Of a stretch of 53,411 bases of DNA, positions 45,722 to 53,411 are shown piece by piece. A model generated the notes under the pieces. The model was not told the origin of the DNA. It was given only the letters and a program-made list of their open reading frames with translations, and did no database searches. A program made the translations under genes and the position numbers. Source of the stretch: Microbacteriaceae bacterium (lineage in GTDB: Bacteria; Actinomycetota; Actinomycetes; Actinomycetales; Microbacteriaceae); the NCBI GenBank assembly GCA_024645175.1, contig JAHEGB010000002.1, positions 1 through 53,411 of the forward strand. The letters are read 5' to 3'. How positions within the stretch are numbered: the first letter of the stretch is position 1; each line of letters opens with the position of its first letter.

Positions 45722-46213
45722 ATGCGAACACTAGTTTTGAACGCTGGCTATGAGCCGCTTGCGGTCGTTTCATTTCGTCGAGCACTGATGCTCGTGCTGA
45801 ATCAGAAGGCCACCGTGCTCGAGCAGAACGAAGCGCAAAAAGTTCACAGCGCCAACGGGGCATTCGAGTTGCCTTCTGTGATTTTGCTTTCGCGATATGT
45901 GCGCGTGCCTGGAGGTCGCCTCATACCGGTTTCACGAAGGGGAGTGCTGCGACGCGACATGCATCGCTGCGCCTATTGCCAGCGGCCCGCAAACACGATT
46001 GATCACGTGCAGCCAAAGTCTCGCGGTGGTGCAGATAGTTGGGAGAACCTCGTTGCCTGCTGCCTTCGCTGCAACAACAAAAAAGGTGACAAGACGCTCG
46101 CCGAAATTGGTTGGTCGCTGAGCTTTACGCCGAGAATGCCGCACGGCACTTCATGGATGGTTCGTGGCGCAGATCACGCTGAACCAGAGTGGCAGAACTA
46201 TCTAGCTGCTTAG
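45722..46213 (+). CDS. HNH endonuclease domain protein
   Basis: A 163-residue protein with a conserved N-terminal segment (LVLNAGYEPLAVVSFRRALM) and an HNH nuclease domain: CAYCQRPANTIDHVQPKSRG supplies the first zinc pair and catalytic His, and NLVACCLRCNNKKGDKTLAE the Asn and second zinc pair. Such stand-alone proteins are common in actinobacteria; targets are unknown. GAGAGGAAG precedes the ATG. Its last four bases overlap the MFS gene. Confidence 0.92.
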   Translation: MRTLVLNAGYEPLAVVSFRRALMLVLNQKATVLEQNEAQKVHSANGAFELPSVILLSRYVRVPGGRLIPVSRRGVLRRDMHRCAYCQRPANTIDHVQPKSRGGADSWENLVACCLRCNNKKGDKTLAEIGWSLSFTPRMPHGTSWMVRGADHAEPEWQNYLAA

Positions 46214-47406
46214 GCTGCTTTTTCGCTCGGCTGTGACTTGACCGCTGAAGCGAATGCAAACGCCATTGCCAATGTTGCAATCGGAAAAATAAACGACATG
46301 TAGTTGCCTACGAAACTGCTGAGAATTCCGAGCACTGGGCCAACCGTGAAGTTTGCAAAATAAACGACTGTCCAGAGCAATGTCTGCTTTGCGTGTGCGC
46401 CCTTTGGGTTGTCAGACATTGCCGCAACCGCCATCGAGATGCCGATCGAGTCACCGATTCCCCAGAGCACAATGCCCAGGTATGGCAAGTGAATCAGGGG
46501 AGTAGCCATGAAGATGGTAATGCCGATAAGGGCCAAAATCGAAAGGTAGCGAATGATGGTGACGCGACCAAGTCGGTCGGCAATTCGGCCACCAACAACG
46601 CGCATCAGCGCCATCGCAAGTGCGAAGACAGAGAATGCGAGTGCGGCATCTGAACCGCTCATGCCTTCATCGGTGAGCGTGATTGGAATCCATAGAACTG
46701 CCGAAGCTTCGGTGACAACGAATGCAAACGCGATAGCAACAATTTTGACGTTGCGCTTGTCTTTCAAAACATCAAGAACGGTTACTCGATTTGCACCGGT
46801 TTCGTGATCAGCGGTGTCGATCTTTCCGTTGCTCTTAGGAATCATGAATGAACCGACAACGGCCAAGATTGCGACAATCACACCGATGATCATGAAGTTT
46901 TGCGACAGGTCAAAATTGAGCGTGATGAAAAGCCCGGTGAGCAAACCGCCGGCTAGCACAGCGCCCGAATAACCAAAGTGCAACATCGGCACCTGGTTGC
47001 GACCCGAGCGGCGATCGATTTCGCCGGCTTCGAAGTTGTTGTCAAAGTCTGCGATGCCGAATGGTGCGCCAATAAGTGCAGTTAGCACAACCGCAAAGAA
47101 GAATGAGTGGCTGTCGACAACGAAGCCAAGGCCAATGATGCTCGCAGCCATAAGTAAGTATGAGAAAAGCGAGATGTAGCGCGATCCCATTTTGTGAAGC
47201 AGACGGCCGGCCACGACGACTCCGGCAATCGAACCGATGCTGATGACCATTTGGTAGAGGCCCATCTCTGAGCTGCTTAGGTCAAGCGCTGACTTGATGG
47301 CGGGGCCTTGGTTGCTCCAGGTTGACATCAGAACGCCGCGGGCAGCGAATAACAAGAAGATGCCTGTGAACCAGACAGAAGCTGCGCGGGCTTTGGTGAT
47401 AGTCAT
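46210..47406 (-). CDS. MFS transporter
   Basis: A 398-residue permease with about twelve membrane helices. SAVGYL-like helix starts are poor, but GVVVAGRLLHKMGSRYISLF (loop 2-3 motif) and RVVGGRIADRLGRVTIIRYL (the repeat in loop 8-9) are clear major-facilitator signatures. The substrate is not predictable. A leaderless-type start lies 50 bases from the tRNA-adjacent repeat. Confidence 0.9.
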   Translation of the reverse strand: MTITKARAASVWFTGIFLLFAARGVLMSTWSNQGPAIKSALDLSSSEMGLYQMVISIGSIAGVVVAGRLLHKMGSRYISLFSYLLMAASIIGLGFVVDSHSFFFAVVLTALIGAPFGIADFDNNFEAGEIDRRSGRNQVPMLHFGYSGAVLAGGLLTGLFITLNFDLSQNFMIIGVIVAILAVVGSFMIPKSNGKIDTADHETGANRVTVLDVLKDKRNVKIVAIAFAFVVTEASAVLWIPITLTDEGMSGSDAALAFSVFALAMALMRVVGGRIADRLGRVTIIRYLSILALIGITIFMATPLIHLPYLGIVLWGIGDSIGISMAVAAMSDNPKGAHAKQTLLWTVVYFANFTVGPVLGILSSFVGNYMSFIFPIATLAMAFAFASAVKSQPSEKAA

Positions 47407-47412
47407 CTGCCA

Positions 47413-47418
47413 AGCCTA
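47413..47418 (-). promoter_or_regulatory. -10 element TAGGCT for the MFS gene
   Basis: TAGGCT on the minus strand, six bases (TGGCAG) before the ATG at 47406. Confidence 0.55.
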
Positions 47419-47455
47419 AGCGAGCAGTTGTCAGGACATTTCAACGAACGCTGCC

Positions 47456-47616
47456 CGAAGTTATCGCGTTCAGTGCCCCCGCGAGCGGCCGTAGGTCGCG
47501 AAGGTGCAAAGGTGACTGAACGCGAAGTTATCGCGTTCAGTGCCCCCCGCGAGCGGCCGTAGGTCGCGAAGGTGCAAAGGTGACTGAACGCGAAGTTATC
47601 GCGTTCAGTGCCCCCG
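47456..47616. repeat. Palindromic 67/68-base tandem repeat next to tRNA-Arg
   Basis: Two units (47456-47522 and 47523-47590) and a partial third (47591-47616). Junctions form an 11-base perfect inverted repeat, ACTGAACGCGA-5-TCGCGTTCAGT (47515-47541 and 47583-47609), and each unit has an inner CGCGA/TCGCG pair. The third junction ends on the last base of tRNA-Arg, and every unit carries the 8-base tRNA end TGCCCCCG. The 335-base gene-free stretch 47407-47741 holds only this array, the tRNA and two promoters. Confidence 0.92.
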
Positions 47617-47680
47617 AGAAGAATCGAACTTCCGCACATGGTTTAGGAAACCACTGCTCTATCCACTGAGCTACGAGGGC
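47609..47680 (-). tRNA. tRNA-Arg (anticodon CCT)
   Basis: Minus strand: acceptor GCCCTCG with CGGGGGC, D arm GCTC/GAGC, anticodon stem GTGGT/ACCAT with loop TTCCTAA, T arm GGAAG-TTCGATT-CTTCT, discriminator A. CCA is not encoded. Its 3' end coincides with the repeat array. Confidence 0.95.
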
Positions 47681-47729
47681 TAACCGGCCAAATATACCGA
47701 GCCTGCGGGGCATCCGTGTTGCTCGGTTT

Positions 47730-47735
47730 TAGGCT
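47730..47735 (+). promoter_or_regulatory. -10 element TAGGCT for the helicase-like gene
   Basis: TAGGCT, six bases (TTAGGC) before the ATG at 47742. Confidence 0.55.
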
Positions 47736-47741
47736 TTAGGC

Positions 47742-50700
47742 ATGCCAGAGCATGAATCTAAGCCAATCAGCGTGCCTGAGCATGCCTGGGCGCTCTGGCA
47801 ACGCGAGCTTGAAGCGATTGGTGTTACGAATCCTCTCATTCACTTCGAGCGCAGCTCGTATGGCCAAATCGATTTGACCCAGTCACATCCGAGCGGTTTC
47901 TCGCAATTTGTGGCCGGCCGAACCACCACACTTTCTAATCTGGTTCGCGACCCTCAAACTTTTGCATCGGCACTTGGCGCGGCCCGCCGAATCAAGAACC
48001 AGGCAGAGAAGATCTCGCAGCAATTCGGCATCGAAACCCTTGGGCTCTTGGGCGGCCTCGCGAACTTGCAGGGCGATGGCTATGACCTGCAGTTGCCGAT
48101 TTTAATCTGGTCGATAAATCTGACGCTCAAGGGCGACGACTATGAAGTTTCGCTTTCGAGCGAGGCCCGCATCAACCCATCGCTCGTCGAGGCATTCAAA
48201 ACCTGCTACTCGGCTGATATCGATCAAGCTAAGTTACTCAGGCTCGCCGCCGAATCGAGTGACATCATTCCAGCTTCTGTCACGAATTACTTAACTGAAC
48301 TCGTTGCCGGTCGAGGTTCTGCCGAACTGCAGCGCTTGCTGGTGATTACAAACTTCACTACGGCACCGGATGAACTGGTTTCAGACCTTGAACCATTTGA
48401 TGGCGAAGCGATTGCAACTCTCGCGAATGAATCGGCATTCAACCGCTTGCCGATTGTTGATATTCAACCTGCGACTTTGGTTGCCGACGCAGACTTGACT
48501 CAGCAGCGAATTGTTTCTCGTGCGGTTCTCGGTCAGAGTTTTGCGGTCGAGACTTTGCCTGGCTGTGGTTACACACAGAGCGTCATCAACACCGTTGCGG
48601 CACTTGTCGAGCAGGGCAAGCGAGTTGTCATTTCGGCAAGCCGCAGACAAACTCTTGCCGAATTAGCAGAGCGCTTCGCAGCGGTTGGCTTGCCGGGCTT
48701 GGGCATTAGAAGTTCGGCCACCTGGGTAGATGCAATCTCTTCGATTTCGAGAAACGAAAAAGCAAGCGTCGCAGACTTTGATTCGGCAATCGTCAAGCGC
48801 GAGGCGGCGCAACAGCGCTTCGGGCAATATCAGCAAGCGCTTGAGCGCGTAGACCCTGAATTCGGCATATCTATTGGCCAAGCGCTGCAGAAGCTAGCAA
48901 TGCTCAGCTCGATGCCACACGCACCAGAGACTCGGGCGCGAATCGAAAAGCAGTTCTTGTTGCAACACAAGAATCGCGAGGCGGCAATTGCGCTTTTGCA
49001 AAAGTCAGAGTCACTCGGCGAATTCAAGTTCGGGCCAAATGACTCGGCGTGGTTTCAGGCAAAGTTTGATTCGCCGGCAGATGTTTCGACTGCGGTCGAG
49101 ATGGCTCGACGCCTGCGTGATGTTGAGTTCAAAAAACTCAACGAGCACATGTCTGCGTTCACCGAACGCGTCAAATTTAAACCTGCCGAAACAGTCGAGC
49201 AGTGGGGTGTCTATCTTCGACTTTTCGTTGGCATTCGCGAAACTCTAGACCGTTTCATTGCAGACGTTTTTGATCGCCCACTCAACGAACTCATCACCGC
49301 AACCGCGCCAAGAAAAGAAACCGGACGCTCTGCAATGTCTGGTGGCAATCGTCGCCGACTAAAGAAGCTTGCCAAAGAATACCTTCGACCTGGCATGCAC
49401 GTTGCAGATCTCAATGCTTCGCTTCGACAGATTCAAGAACAGCGTGAGCAGTGGCACCTCTATTCGAATGCGGTTACGGCACCAGAAGTTCCGCTAGGTC
49501 TTAACGACGTGCAGGTTGTTTATCAAAGTTTCATCGCAGACCTCGATGAGCTAGAACGTCATTTAGATGCCGAACTAACTCAGACTTCGATGATTCGATT
49601 GCCGCTTCACGAGCTAGAGAAGAAACTCGACTCGATGGTGAATGACACTGCAGCGCTCGACAACCTTGGCGAGAGAACTCTCATCGCAAGCCAACTTGCC
49701 GAGGTTGGACTCGAACCGCTAAAACGCGAGCTTGCTAGATTGCATACCCCTCGCGAACACATCGCTGTCGAGTTTGATCTCGCTTGGTGGCAGAGCGTTC
49801 TCGAAGTTTTGATTCAGCGCGACCCGACTCTGCTTAGCTTCAGCGTTGCCGAAATTGATGAAATCGAGAAGCAGTTTGCAGACGCAGACCAAAGCGTGAT
49901 TGCCCTAGGTGCGCCGAAAATCGCGAACCTTCTGGCCGAGCGTTGGCACAGCGCTGTAGCGGCGAACCCAACCGACGCGGCGACGCTCAAGGCTCTGCTG
50001 AAGGCCGGCTCTGCCACTTTGCCAGATCTTGCCAAATCGGCCGGCACTCTGCTGAATGCGATTGCACCAGTTGTTATGGTTTCACCTTTCGAAGCGGCGC
50101 GAGCCTTGGTCGACCAGTCGTTTGATGTCGCAATCATCATGGATGCCGCCGGCACGACGGTCGCAGAAAATCTCTCGGTGCTAAAGCGCTCGAAGCAAGT
50201 CATTGCTTTCGGTGACGATGCGATTTCTTCTCCAGAGGGTTTCGAAGTTGAATCACGGTTAAGACCAATTGGACGCGAAATCGAATCGCGTTCGCTCTAT
50301 GAAGCCGCCAAGACCGGTTTCGGTTTCGAAACCCTGCGCGTTAGTTACCGCACCTCTGGTCAGGTGCTCGGAGCCTTCATTAATCGAGAGTTCTATCAGA
50401 ACCGAATTGTCTTTGAACCTACTCCGGCAGACTTTGCTGGCAAGAAGTCGCACTCAATTGAAATCATTACCCAGGGTGCAAACGCAAACTCGACCTATGA
50501 CGGTGCAACCGAGAGCCCAGAGGCCGAGGTTCGTCGCGTGGTTGACCTGGTTTTGAATCACGCGCTCTGGCATGCTGGCCAATCTCTCTTCGTTGCCACA
50601 GCCTCTGTTGTGCACGCTGATCGAATTAGAGCAACGCTGCAAAAAGAGCTCGCGGCCAAGCCCGATCTTTCACCGTTCTTCGATGGTCATGGTGATGAAA

Positions 50701-51413
50701 AGTTTGAGGTAGTGACAATTGCAGACCTAGCACACCGAATCGCAGATCGAATCATCTTCTCGGTGGGCTATGGTCTAACCCCGCGCGGCGGAGTCTCAAG
50801 CGACTTCGGTCAGCTGAGCATGAAAGACGGCAGACGTTATCTCACAAACACTTTGGTGAGTGCTAGAAAACAAATCACCATCGTGAGCTGCATGACCTCA
50901 TCGGTTATTCCGGCAGAGGGTCTTAGCAACGGTGCCCGACTGCTCAAGAGTCTGCTTGCAAGCGCAGAAGACGGCGGTCACGTGGCATCTGAGAAAGACC
51001 CAGACCCGATGCTTGCTGACTTGGCTGTGCGACTCAGAAGGCTAGGCGCGCGCGTAGACGCAACCTTCGCCGAAAGACTTTCGCTGGTCGTCGCCTACGG
51101 CGCGAAAAGTGCGGTGGTTGTTCCAGACTGGGCTCTGCAGGGTGAAACTTTGAGTGAAAAACTGCGTCTGCGATCGACCCTTTTGCGTTCGATGGGCTGG
51201 CAATACATCCGTGTGCACAGCTTCGAACTGTTCTCTGACCCTCAGGCGGTTGCTCAGCGAATTGCCGAATCGCTGGGCATGCAGATTTCTCAGCGCCCGG
51301 TAAGACTCTTTGAGAACGACCGGGCCCATGAAGACACCGACATCGCCTGGGGCGATAAGCCAATTGGCAACGATGACCGTCTGCGTGGCGACGTGCCACC
51401 GCATTGGCAATAA
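47742..51413 (+). CDS. Large SF1-helicase/nuclease-fold protein with degraded active sites
   Basis: A 1223-residue protein with the layout of the actinobacterial AAA/UvrD-like helicases ending in an MTES_1575-type nuclease domain. The P-loop position reads LPGCGYTQS at 272-280: Tyr277 replaces the Walker A Lys. The Walker B position reads IIMDAAG with Asp801 kept but Ala802 where Glu is expected; the GDDKQ-like motif reads GDDAIS; motif VI reads NTLVSARKQ without the first Arg. In the C-terminal domain the expected E-C-D-G is VPDW. Long helical segments lie between. The frame is intact, so it is probably a non-catalytic DNA-binding or scaffold protein rather than a pseudogene. Confidence 0.82.
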   Translation: MPEHESKPISVPEHAWALWQRELEAIGVTNPLIHFERSSYGQIDLTQSHPSGFSQFVAGRTTTLSNLVRDPQTFASALGAARRIKNQAEKISQQFGIETLGLLGGLANLQGDGYDLQLPILIWSINLTLKGDDYEVSLSSEARINPSLVEAFKTCYSADIDQAKLLRLAAESSDIIPASVTNYLTELVAGRGSAELQRLLVITNFTTAPDELVSDLEPFDGEAIATLANESAFNRLPIVDIQPATLVADADLTQQRIVSRAVLGQSFAVETLPGCGYTQSVINTVAALVEQGKRVVISASRRQTLAELAERFAAVGLPGLGIRSSATWVDAISSISRNEKASVADFDSAIVKREAAQQRFGQYQQALERVDPEFGISIGQALQKLAMLSSMPHAPETRARIEKQFLLQHKNREAAIALLQKSESLGEFKFGPNDSAWFQAKFDSPADVSTAVEMARRLRDVEFKKLNEHMSAFTERVKFKPAETVEQWGVYLRLFVGIRETLDRFIADVFDRPLNELITATAPRKETGRSAMSGGNRRRLKKLAKEYLRPGMHVADLNASLRQIQEQREQWHLYSNAVTAPEVPLGLNDVQVVYQSFIADLDELERHLDAELTQTSMIRLPLHELEKKLDSMVNDTAALDNLGERTLIASQLAEVGLEPLKRELARLHTPREHIAVEFDLAWWQSVLEVLIQRDPTLLSFSVAEIDEIEKQFADADQSVIALGAPKIANLLAERWHSAVAANPTDAATLKALLKAGSATLPDLAKSAGTLLNAIAPVVMVSPFEAARALVDQSFDVAIIMDAAGTTVAENLSVLKRSKQVIAFGDDAISSPEGFEVESRLRPIGREIESRSLYEAAKTGFGFETLRVSYRTSGQVLGAFINREFYQNRIVFEPTPADFAGKKSHSIEIITQGANANSTYDGATESPEAEVRRVVDLVLNHALWHAGQSLFVATASVVHADRIRATLQKELAAKPDLSPFFDGHGDEKFEVVTIADLAHRIADRIIFSVGYGLTPRGGVSSDFGQLSMKDGRRYLTNTLVSARKQITIVSCMTSSVIPAEGLSNGARLLKSLLASAEDGGHVASEKDPDPMLADLAVRLRRLGARVDATFAERLSLVVAYGAKSAVVVPDWALQGETLSEKLRLRSTLLRSMGWQYIRVHSFELFSDPQAVAQRIAESLGMQISQRPVRLFENDRAHEDTDIAWGDKPIGNDDRLRGDVPPHWQ

Positions 51414-51989
51414 CTAGCGGTTAAACCAAATCAGCTTGCTGGCGGTGATCGCCAAGTCGACAGCTTGGTCGTGCGCTTCTGCAGCGACAGCCATAACTAC
51501 TTCTTCGTCAAACACGACTGCCGCAAACTTGGGGCGGCGCTTCTGGCCACGAAAAGGCTCTAGCGCTCTGTCGTAGAAGCCCTTGCCCTTGCCGAGACGG
51601 TTGCCCTTGAGATCGACGGCCAATGCCGGCATAAAAATCACATCTGCATCTGAAAGCTTTGCGGGCTTGCCGGTGGCCTCTTCGAAGCCGAGTTCACCCG
51701 ATGCTGTGCTGCCATCGAATTTCACCCAACGCAGTTCGTTGCCAGAAACTCGAGGCAGCATGAGCTCGATTGACTTGCTGAGTGCCCAGTTCAAGAAATC
51801 GGTGATATCTGGTTCGCCAGCAATAGGCAGGTATGCCGCTGCCGTTCTGACCTTGTTGTCGATGCAGTACTGCCCGATTTGCTCGCTGAGTCGGGCGGCC
51901 TCGTCGCTGTCGTGAGCGCGCTCGGCTCGGTTGGTCCTCAGGGATGAGCGAAGTGCGGCCTTTGCGGCAGCCTGCTCGATTTCGGTCAT
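51414..51989 (-). CDS. 5-formyltetrahydrofolate cyclo-ligase
   Basis: A 191-residue enzyme converting 5-formyl-THF with ATP to methenyl-THF, recovering folate. The motif LGKGKGFYDRAL near residue 131 is the family signature; ALRSSLRTNRAER is the N-terminal ATP-binding helix and VIFMPALAVDLKGNRLG the core. It abuts the end of the large helicase-like gene without a gap. Its leaderless-type start is 17 bases from the divergent GNAT gene, the same neighbourhood as in mycobacteria. Confidence 0.94.
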   Translation of the reverse strand: MTEIEQAAAKAALRSSLRTNRAERAHDSDEAARLSEQIGQYCIDNKVRTAAAYLPIAGEPDITDFLNWALSKSIELMLPRVSGNELRWVKFDGSTASGELGFEEATGKPAKLSDADVIFMPALAVDLKGNRLGKGKGFYDRALEPFRGQKRRPKFAAVVFDEEVVMAVAAEAHDQAVDLAITASKLIWFNR

Positions 51990-51994
51990 GCGAC

Positions 51995-52001
51995 TAATCT
52001 A
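51995..52001. promoter_or_regulatory. Overlapping divergent -10 elements between cyclo-ligase and GNAT genes
   Basis: TAATCT on the plus strand (51995-52000) is six bases before GTG 52007; TAGATT on the minus strand (51996-52001) is six bases before ATG 51989. The two share five base pairs, so only one polymerase can open the site at a time. Confidence 0.6.
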
Positions 52002-52006
52002 GCCAC

Positions 52007-52663
52007 GTGCCTCTTTCATTTGCGCTAACCCACAACGACGTTCGCATGCGCATCGTTCGAATGAAAGATTCGCGAGCAATGGAGAAGTTGATTCTCTCGA
52101 ATCGCGAGTGGCTTCGCCCTTGGGAAGCAACGAATCCAGAGGGTCCAAATTCTTTTGACATTCGCGGACAGATTCGCATGTTGCTTAAGCAAATGGATAA
52201 CAACAGTTGTTTGCCATTTGTCATCGAGCAAGACGGTGTGATTGTTGGCCAACTGAATGTTGCAAACATTTTGTTCGGTTCTGTTTCATCGTGTGTGATT
52301 GGTTATTGGGTTACTCCTGAAGTTGCCGGCAAAGGAATCACACCAACTGCTGTTGCGCTTGTTTGTGACTATCTGTTTAACGTTGTTGGAATTCACCGCA
52401 TCGAAATTGACATTCGACCAGAAAATCTTTCAAGCCTGCGAGTAGTTGAAAAACTTGGTTTTAGATATGAGGGGCTCAAGCAGCGTTACATTCACATCAA
52501 TGGAGCTTGGCGCGATCACTACATTTTTGCTCTCACTCACGAAGAAGTGCAATCAGGAGTCTTAAATCGTTGGCAACGAAACCAGGTCGGCGAGATGAAT
52601 TACCCATTTTCAACAAAAGTCGTTAAACACACCGAGCAAAATGATGGGCACTTTGGCAGCTGA
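52007..52663 (+). CDS. GNAT acetyltransferase, RimJ/RimL type
   Basis: A 218-residue acetyltransferase that probably acetylates protein N-termini or small amines. The RimJ-like N-terminal block REWLRPWEATNPEG, the CoA-binding VTPEVAGKGITPTAVAL near residue 110 (GKGxxT in place of the usual Q/R-x-x-G-x-G/A) and the SLRVVEKLGFRYEG strand-helix are characteristic. GTG start, leaderless-type. The mycobacterial equivalent (rimJ) also precedes the membrane protein found next here. Confidence 0.92.
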   Translation: MPLSFALTHNDVRMRIVRMKDSRAMEKLILSNREWLRPWEATNPEGPNSFDIRGQIRMLLKQMDNNSCLPFVIEQDGVIVGQLNVANILFGSVSSCVIGYWVTPEVAGKGITPTAVALVCDYLFNVVGIHRIEIDIRPENLSSLRVVEKLGFRYEGLKQRYIHINGAWRDHYIFALTHEEVQSGVLNRWQRNQVGEMNYPFSTKVVKHTEQNDGHFGS

Positions 52664-52667
52664 CTCA

Positions 52668-52673
52668 TATCTT
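52668..52673 (+). promoter_or_regulatory. -10 element TATCTT for the Rv0996-like gene
   Basis: TATCTT, six bases (TGAGTC) before the ATG at 52680. Confidence 0.5.
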
Positions 52674-52679
52674 TGAGTC

Positions 52680-53342
52680 ATGACTTTCTCACTAAACGGC
52701 GGCTGGATGTTTGCAGTCGTCGTTTTGCTTTGGGTCTTGGTTTACGTTCCGAACTGGGGAACGAAAAAAGACGACCAAGAGCAAGGTTCGAGTTTTGGTA
52801 GAAAGTTTTCAAAAAATTCTTCGGCTGGCGCGAAAAAAACCTCTAACGGCGTGTCGCAATTAGCAATTCGTAACAAAAATATTCGGGTAATTCGAGGCGC
52901 GTTTATCGTTCTGCTAGCAACCTCATTCGTCGTCACGGTTGTCGGTGTTGTTCTCTCGTTCAACAACATCATGTGGCTAGCAATGTCAGGCATTGCTCTC
53001 GCAGCTTTCATGCTTTCGGCCTCTGCGCTGCGTTCAAGCCGCAAAAAAGCTTCTCCGCAGACAGCGCTAACTATGGAGCAACTAGCTGCTCAACGGGCTC
53101 GAATGGCTTATTCCATAAGGGAAGCAGCATTGCGCGACGCTCGCACCGAACAACTGTTTGATGAGCGTGCCTGGAGCTCAAGTGAGCTTCCGGAATCTAA
53201 CCTCGCTCGTCGAACCGGTGAGATCGAAGCCGTTTCGCTTGCAGAAGTTTTGCCGATTGGTGAAAAGCAAAATCGTCAGGGCGAGAAAAAACTCGATTCA
53301 AACGAGCTAGATCAGATTCTTAAGCGCCGCCGCGCAATTTAA
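52680..53342 (+). CDS. Membrane protein resembling Rv0996/GlpR
   Basis: A 220-residue protein with a first hydrophobic helix at ~7-24 (WMFAVVVLLWVLVYVPNW), a basic cytosolic linker, two further helices at ~77-96 and ~100-118, and a long charged C-terminus ending KRRRAI. Position directly after a rimJ-type gene and this topology match mycobacterial Rv0996; the corynebacterial counterpart, GlpR, is a membrane receptor for the gephyrin-like protein Glp in cell division. Identity is inferred mainly from synteny and topology. The remaining 69 bases to the window end show no feature. Confidence 0.7.
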   Translation: MTFSLNGGWMFAVVVLLWVLVYVPNWGTKKDDQEQGSSFGRKFSKNSSAGAKKTSNGVSQLAIRNKNIRVIRGAFIVLLATSFVVTVVGVVLSFNNIMWLAMSGIALAAFMLSASALRSSRKKASPQTALTMEQLAAQRARMAYSIREAALRDARTEQLFDERAWSSSELPESNLARRTGEIEAVSLAEVLPIGEKQNRQGEKKLDSNELDQILKRRRAI

Positions 53343-53411
53343 ACAATTTTTTCGAAATACGGCGTGTCAATTGATTTATGTGCAATTCCGCTACGCTTTT
53401 GAGTATCTGCA

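Noticed and set aside
47403-47639. 78-codon minus-strand frame across the repeat array and tRNA end
   Set aside because: Its repeated peptide (GGTERDNF and similar) is produced by the tandem repeat and it runs into tRNA-Arg; no ribosome site.
51034-51410. Two overlapping ~120-codon minus-strand frames
   Set aside because: Both are antisense to the conserved C-terminal domain of the large helicase-like protein.
47742-51413. Calling the helicase-like gene a pseudogene
   Set aside because: No frameshift or internal stop in 1223 codons and its own promoter; decay would not preserve this length.

Overview
This window looks like chromosomal core DNA of an actinobacterium of the family Microbacteriaceae. 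Its moderate base composition and very tight packing suggest a small-genome freshwater Luna-type relative (Rhodoluna or Aquiluna). That placement is an inference from gene content: CarD, a RegX3/SenX3 pair, GlnR, an ispDF fusion, a DUF3027/DUF2530 pair, an XPB-type helicase pair, and the order lpqE-carD-ispDF-cysS-rlmB, which matches the mycobacterial order with ispD and ispF fused. I see no prophage, insertion sequence or CRISPR array.

Layout. 1-7.1 kb: an unknown Rossmann-like protein, a Pit phosphate transporter behind a PHO-box-like direct repeat, a CoA-transferase/hydrolase, small metabolic genes, an FKBP and tRNA-Lys. 7.1-13.4 kb: a leftward run glnR, ppk, Nudix-phosphatase fusion, SDR-DUF2867 and EamA. 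13.4-18.1 kb: small membrane proteins, nitrobindin-like protein, YgfZ, FUSC protein, a methyltransferase and gpmA. 18.1-25.6 kb: phoU, divergent senX3-regX3, a palindromic tandem repeat, lpqE-like, then carD-ispDF-cysS-rlmB. 25.6-34.3 kb: a DUF4032 kinase-like protein with a UgpC-type ATPase, a membrane DsbA-like protein, tRNA-Thr, isochorismatase-like hydrolase, MsrB, a LytR_C protein, cspA, groEL under two CIRCE operators, and an orphan WXG100 protein. 34.3-40.3 kb: a two-component system and the XPB helicase operon. 40.3-47.4 kb: a cold-shock protein with DUF3027, antisense DUF2530, serC, a DtxR-type regulator, an acyltransferase, an NlpC/P60 peptidase, a 26-codon ORF with a terminator, HNH and MFS genes. 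47.4-53.4 kb: a palindromic repeat touching tRNA-Arg, a 1223-residue helicase-like protein whose catalytic motifs are all degraded, 5-formyl-THF cyclo-ligase, a GNAT enzyme and a membrane protein resembling Rv0996/GlpR.

Two themes stand out. First, about fifteen start codons sit exactly 6 (twice 7) bases after a TANNNT hexamer with no leader, which implies widespread leaderless transcription. This includes two very compact divergent promoters with overlapping -10 elements and two cases where the upstream stop codon TAG is also the first half of the next -10. Second, phosphate physiology recurs: Pit with a PHO-like box, PhoU, SenX3-RegX3 and polyphosphate kinase. The SenX3 here has no membrane segment, so it may sense a cytosolic signal or partner. 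The most unusual protein is the large helicase/nuclease-fold protein at 47.7-51.4 kb, which looks like a catalytically dead scaffold.
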